Origin: Nitrospira sp.
GTDB lineage: Bacteria; Nitrospirota; Nitrospiria; Nitrospirales; Nitrospiraceae
Direction: 5' to 3'
NCBI GenBank assembly: GCA_024760525.1
Contig: CP060499.1
Span: forward strand, 3,183,501 to 3,247,500
Length of the DNA stretch: 64,000 nt
Shown here: piece by piece, positions 25,382 through 33,742 of the stretch
Position numbering within the stretch: the first letter of the stretch is position 1
How the letters are laid out: every line of letters starts with the position of its first letter
Made by a program: the position numbers and the translations under genes
The notes under the pieces: generated by a model
Databases searched by the model: none
The model's input: the letters and a program-made list of their open reading frames with translations, nothing else
Told to the model about the DNA's origin: nothing

Positions 25382-26524
25382 TTAATCCAGAAACTCACGG
25401 TTGATCACGGCTGCAACCGTGAACAAGGCGATGACCACCATGATCGCAATCCAGCTGATTAAGGCGATCGGGCGCTTGAAAATATTCCGTTCGGGATCTT
25501 TGTCGAAAAACGGAAGCGCAATCAGTAACCCCATGAACACGACCGGCAAGGCGACGGCGCCCATGAATTGACCAAACTGGCCGGCAAACAACTTGAGCCT
25601 CAGCAGTTGGAAGTAGAAAAGGAAATACCATTCGGGCTCAGGGTGGTAGTCCCCGGGGTCCGGCGTGGCATGGTCCAACAAGACAACCGGCTCCCAAAGG
25701 GCTAAGGCGCAGATTCCGGCGAAGACGAATGCCATCCCGACAATGTCTTTCCAAATCTGACGAGGAAAGAAATAGTCGGTTTTGGCCTTGATCTCCTCAG
25801 GCGTCCCGCTAAAGGGTCCCGCTGGAGCGGCCACACGAAACAAAAAGAGGTGCAGTCCGGCGAGAGCCATGAGCGCCGCCGGAAGGATCATCACGTGAAT
25901 CACGAAGAATCGGCTCAATGTCATCTGACCCGGGGTTGCTCCACCCTTCAGAAACCGGGCCATAAAATCGCCGATGAGCGGCGTCTTATCCAAAATCTCG
26001 ACACCCACGAGCGTCGCCCAAAATGCCCGCTGGTCCCAGGGCAACAGATAGCCTGTAAAACCGAAGCCGATCACGATCCCGAACAAGGCGAGCCCCACAA
26101 GCCACAGCAATTCTCTCGGCTTCTTATACGCGCCCCAGAGAAATACCTGGGACATGTGCGCGAACACACAGACGACCATCGCACTGGATCCCCAGAAATG
26201 GTAGCTCAGTAGAAACCATCCGTAATCGACATCGTGGATAATGTATTGGGTACTGTCATAGGCGTGATCGGCGGTCGGCACATAATAGAACATGAGCAGG
26301 ATGCCCGTCAGCGCCTGCATGGCAAAGATGAACAACAGGATGGATCCGAATACGTAGGCCCAACGAGAGCCGCCGGGAATCGGCTCGTTGAGCATCTTGG
26401 CCTGCATCTCCTTGAGCCCAAGACGTTCGTCGAGAAAAGCGACGAGCTTTTCAGTCGCGCTTGGCTGTTGATCGGGGATTGTTGCGGGAGACGAATGCTT
26501 GATGTCCATGTCGCCAGCTTTCAC
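25382..26524 (-). CDS. Cytochrome b, b6-type with fused subunit IV-like end
   Basis: 380 residues from GTG at 26524, which overlaps the Rieske stop as GTGA; ATG at 26509 is the alternative. Four heme-ligand histidines are visible: H109 and H123 (13 residues between) and H210 and H225 (14 between); the 14-residue spacing is the b6 rather than the bc1 signature. The Qo-site motif PEWY is at 297-300, after which three helices resemble a shortened subunit IV. It oxidises quinol at Qo, passing one electron to the Rieske protein and one through its two b hemes. Genes for the Rieske protein and c-type cytochromes lie directly upstream, making a complete quinol:cytochrome c oxidoreductase. Confidence 0.92.
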   Translation of the reverse strand: MKAGDMDIKHSSPATIPDQQPSATEKLVAFLDERLGLKEMQAKMLNEPIPGGSRWAYVFGSILLFIFAMQALTGILLMFYYVPTADHAYDSTQYIIHDVDYGWFLLSYHFWGSSAMVVCVFAHMSQVFLWGAYKKPRELLWLVGLALFGIVIGFGFTGYLLPWDQRAFWATLVGVEILDKTPLIGDFMARFLKGGATPGQMTLSRFFVIHVMILPAALMALAGLHLFLFRVAAPAGPFSGTPEEIKAKTDYFFPRQIWKDIVGMAFVFAGICALALWEPVVLLDHATPDPGDYHPEPEWYFLFYFQLLRLKLFAGQFGQFMGAVALPVVFMGLLIALPFFDKDPERNIFKRPIALISWIAIMVVIALFTVAAVINREFLD

Positions 26525-27456
26525 ACTATCCTGACTTGCGACTTCGTACCAGCCTTGAACTCCATATCGATAATCTCCACGTCTCCCCCCGCAGAGACTT
26601 TGAGGGGTAATGCGTCCAGAGAGCGTGGAGCGGGACCGTCGAGCACTTTTCCTGCGGCATCATAGATGCTCAAGTGACACGGGCACAGAAACACTTGCCC
26701 GAGCGTTTTGTGCTGCCGCCATTTGAACCCGCAGCCTAAATGCGGACACTTGCCGGAGAACGCCAGGTACGGAATATCCTTCTTGTTCGTCCAAATGGGC
26801 TTTCCCTTTGCATCGCGAAATTCAGCGTCCTTCCCTTGGTACACTTTATCGAGAAGTTCCGGAGTCGCTCGGAGAATCCACACGTTCTTCTCGACTTCAT
26901 ACTCCGGCATGTACACTTCTTTCACTTTTTTCTTATACTTAAACTGGGTGCCGACGTCGTCCTGCTTGATCTTGCTCACGTTCCCCACATTCAGCCATCC
27001 ATTGTCGAAGTCCGCGTACATCGGCTTCATGAGAAAACGCAGAATGGGGAAGGCGATCGGGAGGCCGATCAAGAACCCGATGACATGCGTGAAATTCATG
27101 AAAAACGTGCGGCGCTTGACGTTCTTTTCCAGATCAGGGAGAGGAACCAGGACCTCGCCCGGCGTCACATGGATGTTGTCTTCGAGATGCGAGATCTCCA
27201 CTTCATGGGTGGTGACATAGTCTTCCCGTTTGAACGGCGGCAACGCCAGAATATCCCGTGAGGGCGCGCGCAACTGGACGAGGTCTTCGGTGACAGCCTG
27301 CACGTGTCCCATCGCGACCTGTCGCTCGCCGCTGCCGTTCATGGACACCACGATGTGACTGATCTCGTGCGAGAGCGGATCGAGCACGACTTTCGTGACT
27401 TCGCCGATGTCGAGGTCGGTGCACCGGACCTTGGATTTCAGCTTCGGTTGCAGCAT
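26521..27456 (-). CDS. Rieske iron-sulfur protein
   Basis: 311 residues. The [2Fe-2S] ligands are in box 1 CPHLGC (237-242) and box 2 CPCHLS (258-263). A membrane helix lies at about 122-142. The N-terminal 110 residues form an extra domain resembling a PRC-barrel (VRCTDLDIGEVTKVVLDPLSHEISHIVV), not found in classical bc1 or b6f Rieske proteins. Its start overlaps the upstream cytochrome c stop as TAATG, and its stop overlaps the cytochrome b start, so the three are translationally coupled. It takes electrons from quinol at the Qo site and hands them to a c-type heme. The extended N-terminus is the odd feature. Confidence 0.92.
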   Translation of the reverse strand: MLQPKLKSKVRCTDLDIGEVTKVVLDPLSHEISHIVVSMNGSGERQVAMGHVQAVTEDLVQLRAPSRDILALPPFKREDYVTTHEVEISHLEDNIHVTPGEVLVPLPDLEKNVKRRTFFMNFTHVIGFLIGLPIAFPILRFLMKPMYADFDNGWLNVGNVSKIKQDDVGTQFKYKKKVKEVYMPEYEVEKNVWILRATPELLDKVYQGKDAEFRDAKGKPIWTNKKDIPYLAFSGKCPHLGCGFKWRQHKTLGQVFLCPCHLSIYDAAGKVLDGPAPRSLDALPLKVSAGGDVEIIDMEFKAGTKSQVRIV

Positions 27457-28268
27457 TAGTTCTTCTTGATAGGCTTCGGGGTGTTGATCGCGGTATTTTT
27501 GAAGGTACCCAACCAGGTCGCCAGCGCCAGCATTTCTTTTGGGTCCATGAGGTCTTTAAACTTATTGGGCATGATGCCCTTCTGCCATTCCTTCTCATAC
27601 CCTTCAGCCATAAAGCTCTTAGGGTCGGCAATCTTCTGTTGAATCTCCTCGACTGTCAGCAACGTGCCGATATTGTCCAACTCAGGACCGCGCTTCTTTC
27701 CACCTTCCCCCCTGAGTTTGTGGCAGTTGTAACATTCCTGGAGTTGCCACTGCTCCTCTCCGACCTTCATCACATCGCCGGAAGCGCCGGACGCCGCGCC
27801 GGCGGCTGCGGGCTTCGCATCTCCGGCCGGAGGCGTTGGCGTCGCGGCCACACCCTGACCCAACGATTTGAGCCGCTCCTCCAGAGCTTTGACCTGTGCA
27901 TCAAGCGCCTTGGCGCGCGCGATCAGTTCCTCGGCCTTCCCCTGCGCGGACCCTTTTTTCTCCCGGTCTAACAGCTTCCCGATCTTGGCCTTTTCGTCTT
28001 CGGGATCGAATTGAGGCAGGAGCGACGCACCAGCCACACAGACCGTCACCAAAAAGATCCAGAATACAATGACGGCAAAGAGGGACTTCCCACCGTTCAT
28101 CGTCTTGACGGGCTGCGCGTCAAGCAGCATGAAGAGGATCGCCCCGGTCATCGAGACGACGAAGAACAGCACCTGAAAGGAGGACGGCAACTCCTGCGAG
28201 TGCGCGACAGCAACCAGGGCGCCACCGACCACCACGCCTATCACAAGCTTTTTGAATATGTTGCCCAT
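27456..28268 (-). CDS. Membrane-anchored cytochrome c of the bc-type complex
   Basis: 270 residues, SD GAGGAGA before the ATG. Three hydrophobic segments (about 7-23, 30-48 and 63-82) are followed by a coiled-coil (about 95-135), an Ala/Pro linker and a C-terminal monoheme domain with CYNCH (about 182-186) and a likely Met ligand at KGIMPNKF. It immediately precedes and overlaps the Rieske gene, so it probably replaces cytochrome c1 or f as the acceptor of Rieske electrons. The helical N-terminal part is longer than in ordinary cytochromes c. Confidence 0.87.
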   Translation of the reverse strand: MGNIFKKLVIGVVVGGALVAVAHSQELPSSFQVLFFVVSMTGAILFMLLDAQPVKTMNGGKSLFAVIVFWIFLVTVCVAGASLLPQFDPEDEKAKIGKLLDREKKGSAQGKAEELIARAKALDAQVKALEERLKSLGQGVAATPTPPAGDAKPAAAGAASGASGDVMKVGEEQWQLQECYNCHKLRGEGGKKRGPELDNIGTLLTVEEIQQKIADPKSFMAEGYEKEWQKGIMPNKFKDLMDPKEMLALATWLGTFKNTAINTPKPIKKN

Positions 28269-28307
28269 ACGAATTCTCGTCTCCTCGGTAGGCGCCTTAA
28301 TCCTTGA

Positions 28308-30020
28308 TTACTTCGCCCCGACAGGAACAGGACTCCTCTCAGGCTCCCGCACCTTTGCCACGGAGGGTCGAAGAGCCACGAGCGCAGCCAGACTCACGAT
28401 CGCGATAAACACCACGGCAATCGCCGTAATCCATCCGGCGGAATACGACAGTGTTGGGGTAAACGATTCCGCGCTGAGGTCCGACACCAGGCTATAGGTG
28501 TGGAAATATTTCTTGAGCAACGACCGCACCGCGCCCATCAACCCCATGATCCACGTGGAGGTGAATGCCAAAAAAATCAGCACAAATTGCGATGCGAAAT
28601 CGATCTTCCCCCAGAGAATCGTGCCTTGTTTGATCGTTCGGTTATACAACACATAGTTGACGACCGTCACAAAGACCAACACGATGATCGCGGAAAGCTT
28701 GGCCGGCATCGACGACAAATAGTCCCACCCTTCCGGGAGTTTCATCTCATCGGGCATATCCGTGCCGGTCGCCACGAACCCGGCCGGAGTGAGCCACACC
28801 GCATCGCTGATGAGCATGATGATAAAGCCGATCTTGATGACGGTCCGCGCGGAGACGGTCTTGGGAACGAACCGGCCTAAGAGGAATGGCGACAACGTCA
28901 GCGGCAGGAGGAATGCCAACGACATCGGATCGGGAATCCAATAATTGTTCATCACCCACATTGTGACAGGGAGCAACACGATCAAGACGATGGGAGCCAG
29001 AATGGTGATTCGGACGTTTTCCGCTCCTTCAATTCGTTTGACGCTGAGCCAACTATAATAATTGATGCCCAGGAATAGGAGCCCGATCATGACGCCCTGC
29101 ATTTCAAAAAACATGGAGAGCTGATCGGCCATCATGTACGGACAGAACGAAAAATCGTAGTCACACATTTCATACGCCAACAAGAGTCCCGTAAACGGCT
29201 GCAAGAGCGATCCCCCCACCGCAATCCAGATGGCGGCAAATCCCATCCAATCGTAGTAGGCTCTCTCCTCCTGCGTCTTCGCACTCATATACATATAGGC
29301 GGCGATCAACCCGGCAATGAATCCACCGAACGCGACATTCCCGTCGATCCGATGGAGACTCAGAGGGAACCAACTTTGGTTGGCGATCTTATCCCATAAG
29401 GTCGCCGCGGCGATGAAATCCTGCGGCGAGACTCCTTCCGCCTTCGGCGGGGTATTCATGAACGACGTTGGACCGTTGATGACAAACAGGATGAGCAGAC
29501 ACACGAGGTTCAGGAGCACGCCAAGGGCGATATGTCGCCCTTTCTTCTCGCCTTTCCAGACATCCCAGGTGTACAGGTAGGCATACATCAAGATGGTCTC
29601 GGCGATAAACAGGGCCGGATACAGCACTGCGAAGACCATATAGAACTGATTGATGAACGAGGTCGTGAATTGAGGATACGCTGCGAGCAGGACGAAGATA
29701 AATAGACCGCCGGTCACAGCCGTCATGCTGAAGAGAATGACCGTGACCTTGGTGATCTCCCTGGCCAGACGGTCATAGCGGGGGTCTTGCTTCCGATACC
29801 CCAGCCACTCCGCGATGACGACGAAGATTGGCGCGCCAAGGATAAACGCGGCAAATAGGATATGGAGTTGTGCGACGATCCATACCGCCGTTCGATTGCC
29901 CGTGTACGGGAACTCTACCGCAGACGCTGCAACTTCCTGAGCGTTGACGATTGGTGCACCTAACGCAGACAGCCCAAGCAACACAACGAGAGCCAAGAGA
30001 CTGCTCGATAGTTTTTTCAC
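28308..30020 (-). CDS. Cytochrome bd oxidase subunit I-like (CydA-like) protein, copy 1
   Basis: 570 residues starting at a GTG. A signal-like N-terminus ends near VNAQ (about 28), followed by roughly 13 membrane helices. CydA-type positions are AQLHILFAAFILGAPIF (first-helix His) and SLHRIDGNVAFGGF (second His). A loop with two cysteines (MCDYDFSFC) is not usual in CydA and could be structural. No CydB gene is present in the cluster. It lies upstream of the cytochrome c, Rieske and cytochrome b genes, mirrored by copy 2 at 22490, so the two CydA-like proteins flank the b6-type module. Possible roles are a terminal oxidase fed by cytochrome c or a quinone-reactive subunit; the sequence alone does not decide. 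Confidence 0.82.
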   Translation of the reverse strand: MKKLSSSLLALVVLLGLSALGAPIVNAQEVAASAVEFPYTGNRTAVWIVAQLHILFAAFILGAPIFVVIAEWLGYRKQDPRYDRLAREITKVTVILFSMTAVTGGLFIFVLLAAYPQFTTSFINQFYMVFAVLYPALFIAETILMYAYLYTWDVWKGEKKGRHIALGVLLNLVCLLILFVINGPTSFMNTPPKAEGVSPQDFIAAATLWDKIANQSWFPLSLHRIDGNVAFGGFIAGLIAAYMYMSAKTQEERAYYDWMGFAAIWIAVGGSLLQPFTGLLLAYEMCDYDFSFCPYMMADQLSMFFEMQGVMIGLLFLGINYYSWLSVKRIEGAENVRITILAPIVLIVLLPVTMWVMNNYWIPDPMSLAFLLPLTLSPFLLGRFVPKTVSARTVIKIGFIIMLISDAVWLTPAGFVATGTDMPDEMKLPEGWDYLSSMPAKLSAIIVLVFVTVVNYVLYNRTIKQGTILWGKIDFASQFVLIFLAFTSTWIMGLMGAVRSLLKKYFHTYSLVSDLSAESFTPTLSYSAGWITAIAVVFIAIVSLAALVALRPSVAKVREPERSPVPVGAK

Positions 30021-30261
30021 GGTGTCTCGATGCCCCCTACTTTAAGAGCCCAGTCAAGGATCCTAGTCTCACCCTTCGGGCCAAACAAACGCTTCGATGA
30101 ACTGAAATCTTGGACGGTATCCGGCAAAAATATTCGGTGCATTGTGCCTCAAAAAGGCTCGGTATAGTATCCTAGTTTTTCCAGTTTTATTTATCGGGAT
30201 GTTCCCCATCCAACATCTGAAAACGACCTGAGCCTGACCGGTACAAGCCGAAGCCCTCCCG

Positions 30262-30753
30262 CTATTTCGTGCCGGCATCGACCCACTGTTTCTTCTCTTC
30301 GTTCCAGACCTTCCCCGGCAGCGCAAAGTTCCGCTCATAGAGCACGAGCTTCCACCGGTCTTCATCCGAAAGCTTGCTCTTCCAGCCTTTCATCTTGGTG
30401 TTCGGCACTCCCTCAGCAATACGCCAAAACCACACAGAGTCCGAATAGAGCTTCATGCGCTCGAGTCTGCGGAAATCTGTGGCACCCGCCTTTACCGGTT
30501 TTCCATCCTTCCCATGACAGCTGGCACAATTGACGTCCGGATTTGCCTCCCCGATGAAGAGTTTTCGCCCCTCTTCCAGCTTTTGAGCATCTCCCCACCA
30601 GTCGGACGGCATATGCTTATCGGCATATTCAGCCGGAGCCGGAGGTGGTGGCACAATCGGACCCTCTGCGCCTTCTTCACCACCACTGCAACCGATGAGT
30701 AACCCCATACTCATCACCATCGCAACACGAAACGAACCCAATTTCATTGCCAT
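30262..30753 (-). CDS. Monoheme cytochrome c lipoprotein
   Basis: 163 residues. Lipoprotein signal with LLIGC (about Cys22), followed by a Gly/Glu/Pro-rich spacer and one class I cytochrome domain with CASCH (about 77-81). Candidate distal Met is in NTKMKGW. It is the promoter-proximal gene of the respiratory cluster, 241 bases before the first CydA-like gene and just downstream of the terminator at 30826-30871, so a promoter is expected between about 30754 and 30826. Probably the periplasmic electron carrier or docking cytochrome of the complex. Confidence 0.87.
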   Translation of the reverse strand: MAMKLGSFRVAMVMSMGLLIGCSGGEEGAEGPIVPPPPAPAEYADKHMPSDWWGDAQKLEEGRKLFIGEANPDVNCASCHGKDGKPVKAGATDFRRLERMKLYSDSVWFWRIAEGVPNTKMKGWKSKLSDEDRWKLVLYERNFALPGKVWNEEKKQWVDAGTK

Positions 30754-30825
30754 GACGACGATTCATTCCCTAAGGAGCGCACGGTTGTCGCACACGTGGC
30801 GACATAGGGATAGAAAGCGGCCTCC

Positions 30826-30871
30826 AAAAAAAAACGCTTCTGTCGAGGTGTTCGCACCTCAAACAAAAGCG
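30826..30871 (-). terminator. Intrinsic terminator before the respiratory cluster
   Basis: On the minus strand: CGCTTTTGT (30871-30863) pairs with ACAGAAGCG (30843-30835), enclosing GAGGTG-CGAA-CACCTC (30860-30845), followed by nine T (30834-30826). Stem, tetraloop and T-run make a textbook rho-independent terminator. It ends transcription from the gene at 30975-31553 and separates the hopanoid side from the respiratory cluster. Confidence 0.9.
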
Positions 30872-30974
30872 CTCCAGTTACACCCATCTCGATAACGCTG
30901 TACACCGGTCCTCGCCCACCCATCCACCGATTCGCCGAGGGACCCCGCAGCCCCCGAAGAACCGTCAACGGCGA

Positions 30975-31553
30975 TTACGTTTTTCTTTTTCCCTGCGATT
31001 TCCCCTTGACCCGTTCTGCCTTCTGCTGAGAACGGACAAGTCTCATACCGATAAGACCGCCGGCCGCGGCGACCATCGCCCCACCACCCCACCACAGCCA
31101 AACAGGAGGACCACTCGCATCGCAGCCGGCGCCGAAATCAACTCGGACTTTTCGCTCACTTTCAAGATCTTTGGGATCGAATTCAATTTTGAGATTTTTC
31201 TGTTCGCCCTTCGCCTCTACCAGAAGGGGATCGCCAAGATTGTCGTTGTGCAGATGAAACATCGCTTTGTAGTAGCCATCTCCATCCGTCCTCACAACCT
31301 GACCATATGAGACTCTGGTGTCTTTGACCAGAACGTCCGTGTTCGACACCCCCTTGCCATCCCCGCCACAAACATACCCTTCAACCATGAAACGGTGATC
31401 CGCTTCGTGGGTGGCAGGAACCACTGGGGGGAATGCAGCACTCAGTGCGAGGCAGCACACGAACACAATCAGCCCAACCGGACTTCGTCTGCCAAGCTTC
31501 GAACTCGATTGCTGACTCGTCGCTCGCTCCTTACGAGGAAATGCACGCCGCAC
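30975..31553 (-). CDS. Exported membrane protein with carboxypeptidase-regulatory-like domain
   Basis: 192 residues. A signal or anchor helix (about 27-46), then a beta domain (about 52-125: FMVEGYVCGGDGKGVSNTDVLV..DGDGYYKAMFHLH) with the layout of carboxypeptidase-regulatory-like folds, and a C-terminal helix (about 150-170) with a strongly basic end. Such folds serve as binding or structural modules on the outer face of the membrane. It carries three cysteines, two of which (VCGGDG, GAGCDASG) could form a disulfide. It lies between the 31695 gene and the terminator at 30826, so it closes that transcription unit. No specific function can be assigned. Confidence 0.7.
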   Translation of the reverse strand: MRRAFPRKERATSQQSSSKLGRRSPVGLIVFVCCLALSAAFPPVVPATHEADHRFMVEGYVCGGDGKGVSNTDVLVKDTRVSYGQVVRTDGDGYYKAMFHLHNDNLGDPLLVEAKGEQKNLKIEFDPKDLESERKVRVDFGAGCDASGPPVWLWWGGGAMVAAAGGLIGMRLVRSQQKAERVKGKSQGKRKT

Positions 31554-31694
31554 GACCGCGAGCGCGCTACATTCGGGCAGGCGTTTCTAGCACAGCGCCA
31601 AATCTTTGTCAACGAAACGGCAGGCCTTTTTGATACTGCGGAAAGGCCGTCCACGGCCGTGGCATTTTGAGAATCGGCAGGATAAAAGAAAACC

Positions 31695-32087
31695 TTAGAG
31701 GTAGCCCTGCGTGCGCGCGGCCGCCTCAATTTTTGCCGCTTCTGCTTGACGCTCGGACTCTTTTTTCGACACCCACGCCTCCCAGGACTTCCCGTTCGCC
31801 GTATCTTCCCCGGTGAATGCAATAGTAACGATATCGCCGTACGAAATGCGCCGGGGATCCGGACGGTCGGAGGGAAACAGTTCGAGATGCGAGCTGTCGG
31901 CATCCAGCTGACGATTGAAGAGATATCCCATGACCGATTCGCCGGACCGTAACGTCAAGGTCACGTCGCCACGGTAGTCGAATGCGAGTTCGACCGCCTC
32001 TGTCGTTTCGGCCGGAGAGACGGGCTTGAATACCCGCCCTTCGAGTGAACCGGTGATCGTAGCCGTATGATTCTTTGTATCGGTCAT
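31695..32087 (-). CDS. Hypothetical small soluble protein near hpnH
   Basis: 130 residues, no signal peptide or membrane segment. The central part (about 30-100) is beta-rich (AVELAFDYRGDVTLTLRSGESVMGYLFNR), resembling a small Sm/SH3-like barrel, and the C-terminus is a charged helix (KESERQAEAAKIEAAA). I do not know the family. It follows hpnH by about 90 bases that contain overlapping inverted repeats, and precedes the exported protein at 30975. Co-transcription with hpnH is possible but the palindromic spacer may separate them. Confidence 0.65.
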   Translation of the reverse strand: MTDTKNHTATITGSLEGRVFKPVSPAETTEAVELAFDYRGDVTLTLRSGESVMGYLFNRQLDADSSHLELFPSDRPDPRRISYGDIVTIAFTGEDTANGKSWEAWVSKKESERQAEAAKIEAAARTQGYL

Positions 32088-32093
32088 GTGGAG

Positions 32094-32168
32094 ATCGTCG
32101 TTCGTGAAACGTATTTCGTGAAGCGCGGGATCGCCCTGCGAACGACGAGAGACGAACGACGCTTCACG
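32094..32168. repeat. Overlapping inverted repeats between hpnH and its neighbour
   Basis: Two interlocked inverted repeats: CGTCGTTCGT (32096-32105) with ACGAACGACG (32152-32161), and CGTGAAGCG (32117-32125) with CGCTTCACG (32160-32168). Arms of 10 and 9 bases are perfect. The sequence is made of short CGTGAA and CGAACGAC units and could fold into alternative hairpins in mRNA. Confidence 0.6.
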
Positions 32169-32175
32169 CGCAGCA

Positions 32176-33192
32176 TCACCGCGAGGTAGGCATGAGCGTC
32201 AATTTGGCTGTCCGAGAGAATCCGGAGACGGTGCTAAAGGTATCTTCGACAGCCGATGCCTCATAACCGCAATGGACCATGCAATCGGCGCACTTTTCAT
32301 TTCTGCCGGTGCCGTAGCGATCCCACTCCGTGGACTCCATCAGTTCCCGGAAGGTTTTTGCGTATCCCTCTTGAAGCAAGTAGCACGGCTTCTGCCATCC
32401 AAAGACATTATAGGTCGGATTGCCCCAGGGAGTGCATTGATACTCACGCCGTCCCATGAGGAAATCTAAAAACAGCGGAGATTGATTGAACTGCCAACCA
32501 GCTTTGGGGCGAGCAAGGATCTTGGAGAAGAGTTCCTGGGTTCGCGACCGCTTCAAGAAATGCTGCTGATCCGGGGCCTTTTGATAACTGTAGCCGGGGG
32601 AGATCGTCATACCCTCGACACCGAGGGCCATCATTTCATCGAAAAACTTCCTGACTCGCTCAGGATTCGCGTCGTCGAATAGCGTGGTATTCGTCGTCAC
32701 TCGATGGCCGCGCTTGACCGCCGCCTTGATGGCCTTGACCGCGACATCATACACGCCATCCCGACACACCGCCAAATCGTGCTCATCTTTGAGCCCATCC
32801 ATATGGACACTGAACGTCAGAAACTGAGACGGCTCATACTCATCCAACTTCCGTTCGAGCAAGATCGCATTCGTGCAGAGATAGATGTACTTTTTTCGAT
32901 CGACCAAGCCTCGGATGATCTTCGCCATTTCCGGGTGAATGAGCGGTTCCCCTCCGGGAATACTCACCATGGGGGCCCCGCATTCTTCGGCTGCTGCCCA
33001 GCATTGCTCGGGCGTCAACCGCTTATCGAGGACATGATCGGGGTACTGAATTTTCCCGCAGCCGGCGCACGCCAGGTTGCAGCGAAACAACGGCTCCAAC
33101 ATCAACACCAAGGGGTATCGCTTCACCCCCTTCATCTTCTGGGTGAGCACATACTTCGACACGGCAAACATCTGGGAAACCGGAACGGCCAT
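32176..33192 (-). CDS. hpnH: Adenosyl-hopene transferase HpnH (radical SAM)
   Basis: 338 residues. The radical-SAM cluster motif CNLACAGC is at about 38-45 (Cys38, 42, 45), followed by GGEPL (about 79-83) that binds SAM, and by a C-terminal Cys-rich segment (CADCMVHCGY) typical of the family. HpnH joins the 5'-deoxyadenosyl group of SAM to diploptene (hopene), the first step of extended (C35) hopanoid synthesis. The product is the substrate of HpnG, encoded at 42486-43313 in this window, and shc makes the hopene. It lies downstream of tRNA-Cys on the same strand. Length and motifs match the family. Confidence 0.93.
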   Translation of the reverse strand: MAVPVSQMFAVSKYVLTQKMKGVKRYPLVLMLEPLFRCNLACAGCGKIQYPDHVLDKRLTPEQCWAAAEECGAPMVSIPGGEPLIHPEMAKIIRGLVDRKKYIYLCTNAILLERKLDEYEPSQFLTFSVHMDGLKDEHDLAVCRDGVYDVAVKAIKAAVKRGHRVTTNTTLFDDANPERVRKFFDEMMALGVEGMTISPGYSYQKAPDQQHFLKRSRTQELFSKILARPKAGWQFNQSPLFLDFLMGRREYQCTPWGNPTYNVFGWQKPCYLLQEGYAKTFRELMESTEWDRYGTGRNEKCADCMVHCGYEASAVEDTFSTVSGFSRTAKLTLMPTSR

Positions 33193-33420
33193 TCCGCTCT
33201 CCTTACGTAATGTGGCTTTTGGTTCTCTGCTCTATGCGACCAGCCGCCTTAGGCAGCTTATGTGGAGGCACTAGAATAGGGGGGATTGTACCATCCCGTA
33301 TTGATGCCGTCAATTTGTCTCTCTCGGGCCTGTCCATATCCAGTCCAACACTAACACGTCCGAGGGTATCGGCAAGGCATCGGCTTACTGAAGCAATGAC
33401 AAGACGCTGGAGCGGTCTAT

Positions 33421-33461
33421 CCGCTCGCATCAATCACGATAAAACAATGAAGAGCGAGCGG
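33421..33461. repeat. Hairpin repeat, unit 1
   Basis: Arms CCGCTCGC and GCGAGCGG (8 bp, perfect) enclose a 25-base loop containing TCACGATAAAAC. Unit 2 lies 80 bases to the right. The arms differ between the units in a matched pair position (T-A here, G-C there). Confidence 0.8.
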
Positions 33462-33500
33462 CACACTCGAAGTGCATAGCCGGATATTGGAGGATTTTAT

Positions 33501-33541
33501 CCGCGCGCACCAGTCACGATAAAACGCTAAATAGCGCGCGG
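33501..33541. repeat. Hairpin repeat, unit 2
   Basis: Arms CCGCGCGC and GCGCGCGG (8 bp) enclose a 25-base loop with the same TCACGATAAAAC core. The unit ends 19 bases from the 3' end of tRNA-Cys and lies downstream of it on the minus strand. Confidence 0.8.
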
Positions 33542-33559
33542 GTCAACCGCAGGTTGGTA

Positions 33560-33634
33560 TGGAGGCGCCGAGCGGGTTCGAACCGCTGCATCGCAGTTTT
33601 GCAGACTGCTCCCTTACCACTTGGGTACGGCGCC
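33560..33634 (-). tRNA. tRNA-Cys (anticodon GCA)
   Basis: 75 bases on the minus strand. Acceptor GGCGCCG pairs with CGGCGCC, followed by U73 (the cysteine identity discriminator) and an encoded CCA. Anticodon arm GCAGT-CTGCAAA-ACTGC gives anticodon GCA for UGC/UGU; T arm GCGGG-TTCGAAC-CCGCT read on the plus-strand complement is well formed. It stands alone between the GT87-like gene and the hairpin repeats. Confidence 0.97.
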
Positions 33635-33742
33635 CCGGGGGCGCATTATAGTCGCTTCCTTTTCTGGAACACAACACAAGACCAAGCTACCTCGCATGGT
33701 GAATCGGCTTCAGTGTGTTGGAGGTTCTCCTGGGTAGACAGA

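Larger units (their letters stand above)
33193..33559. other. Spacer between hpnH and tRNA-Cys
   Basis: No gene. The right half holds two tandem hairpin repeats (33421-33461 and 33501-33541). The left half should contain the hpnH promoter, but I cannot define it. Confidence 0.6.

Noticed and set aside
33421..33541. CRISPR array
   Set aside because: Only two units, palindromic over their whole length with non-identical arms, and no cas genes; these are hairpin repeats, not CRISPR.
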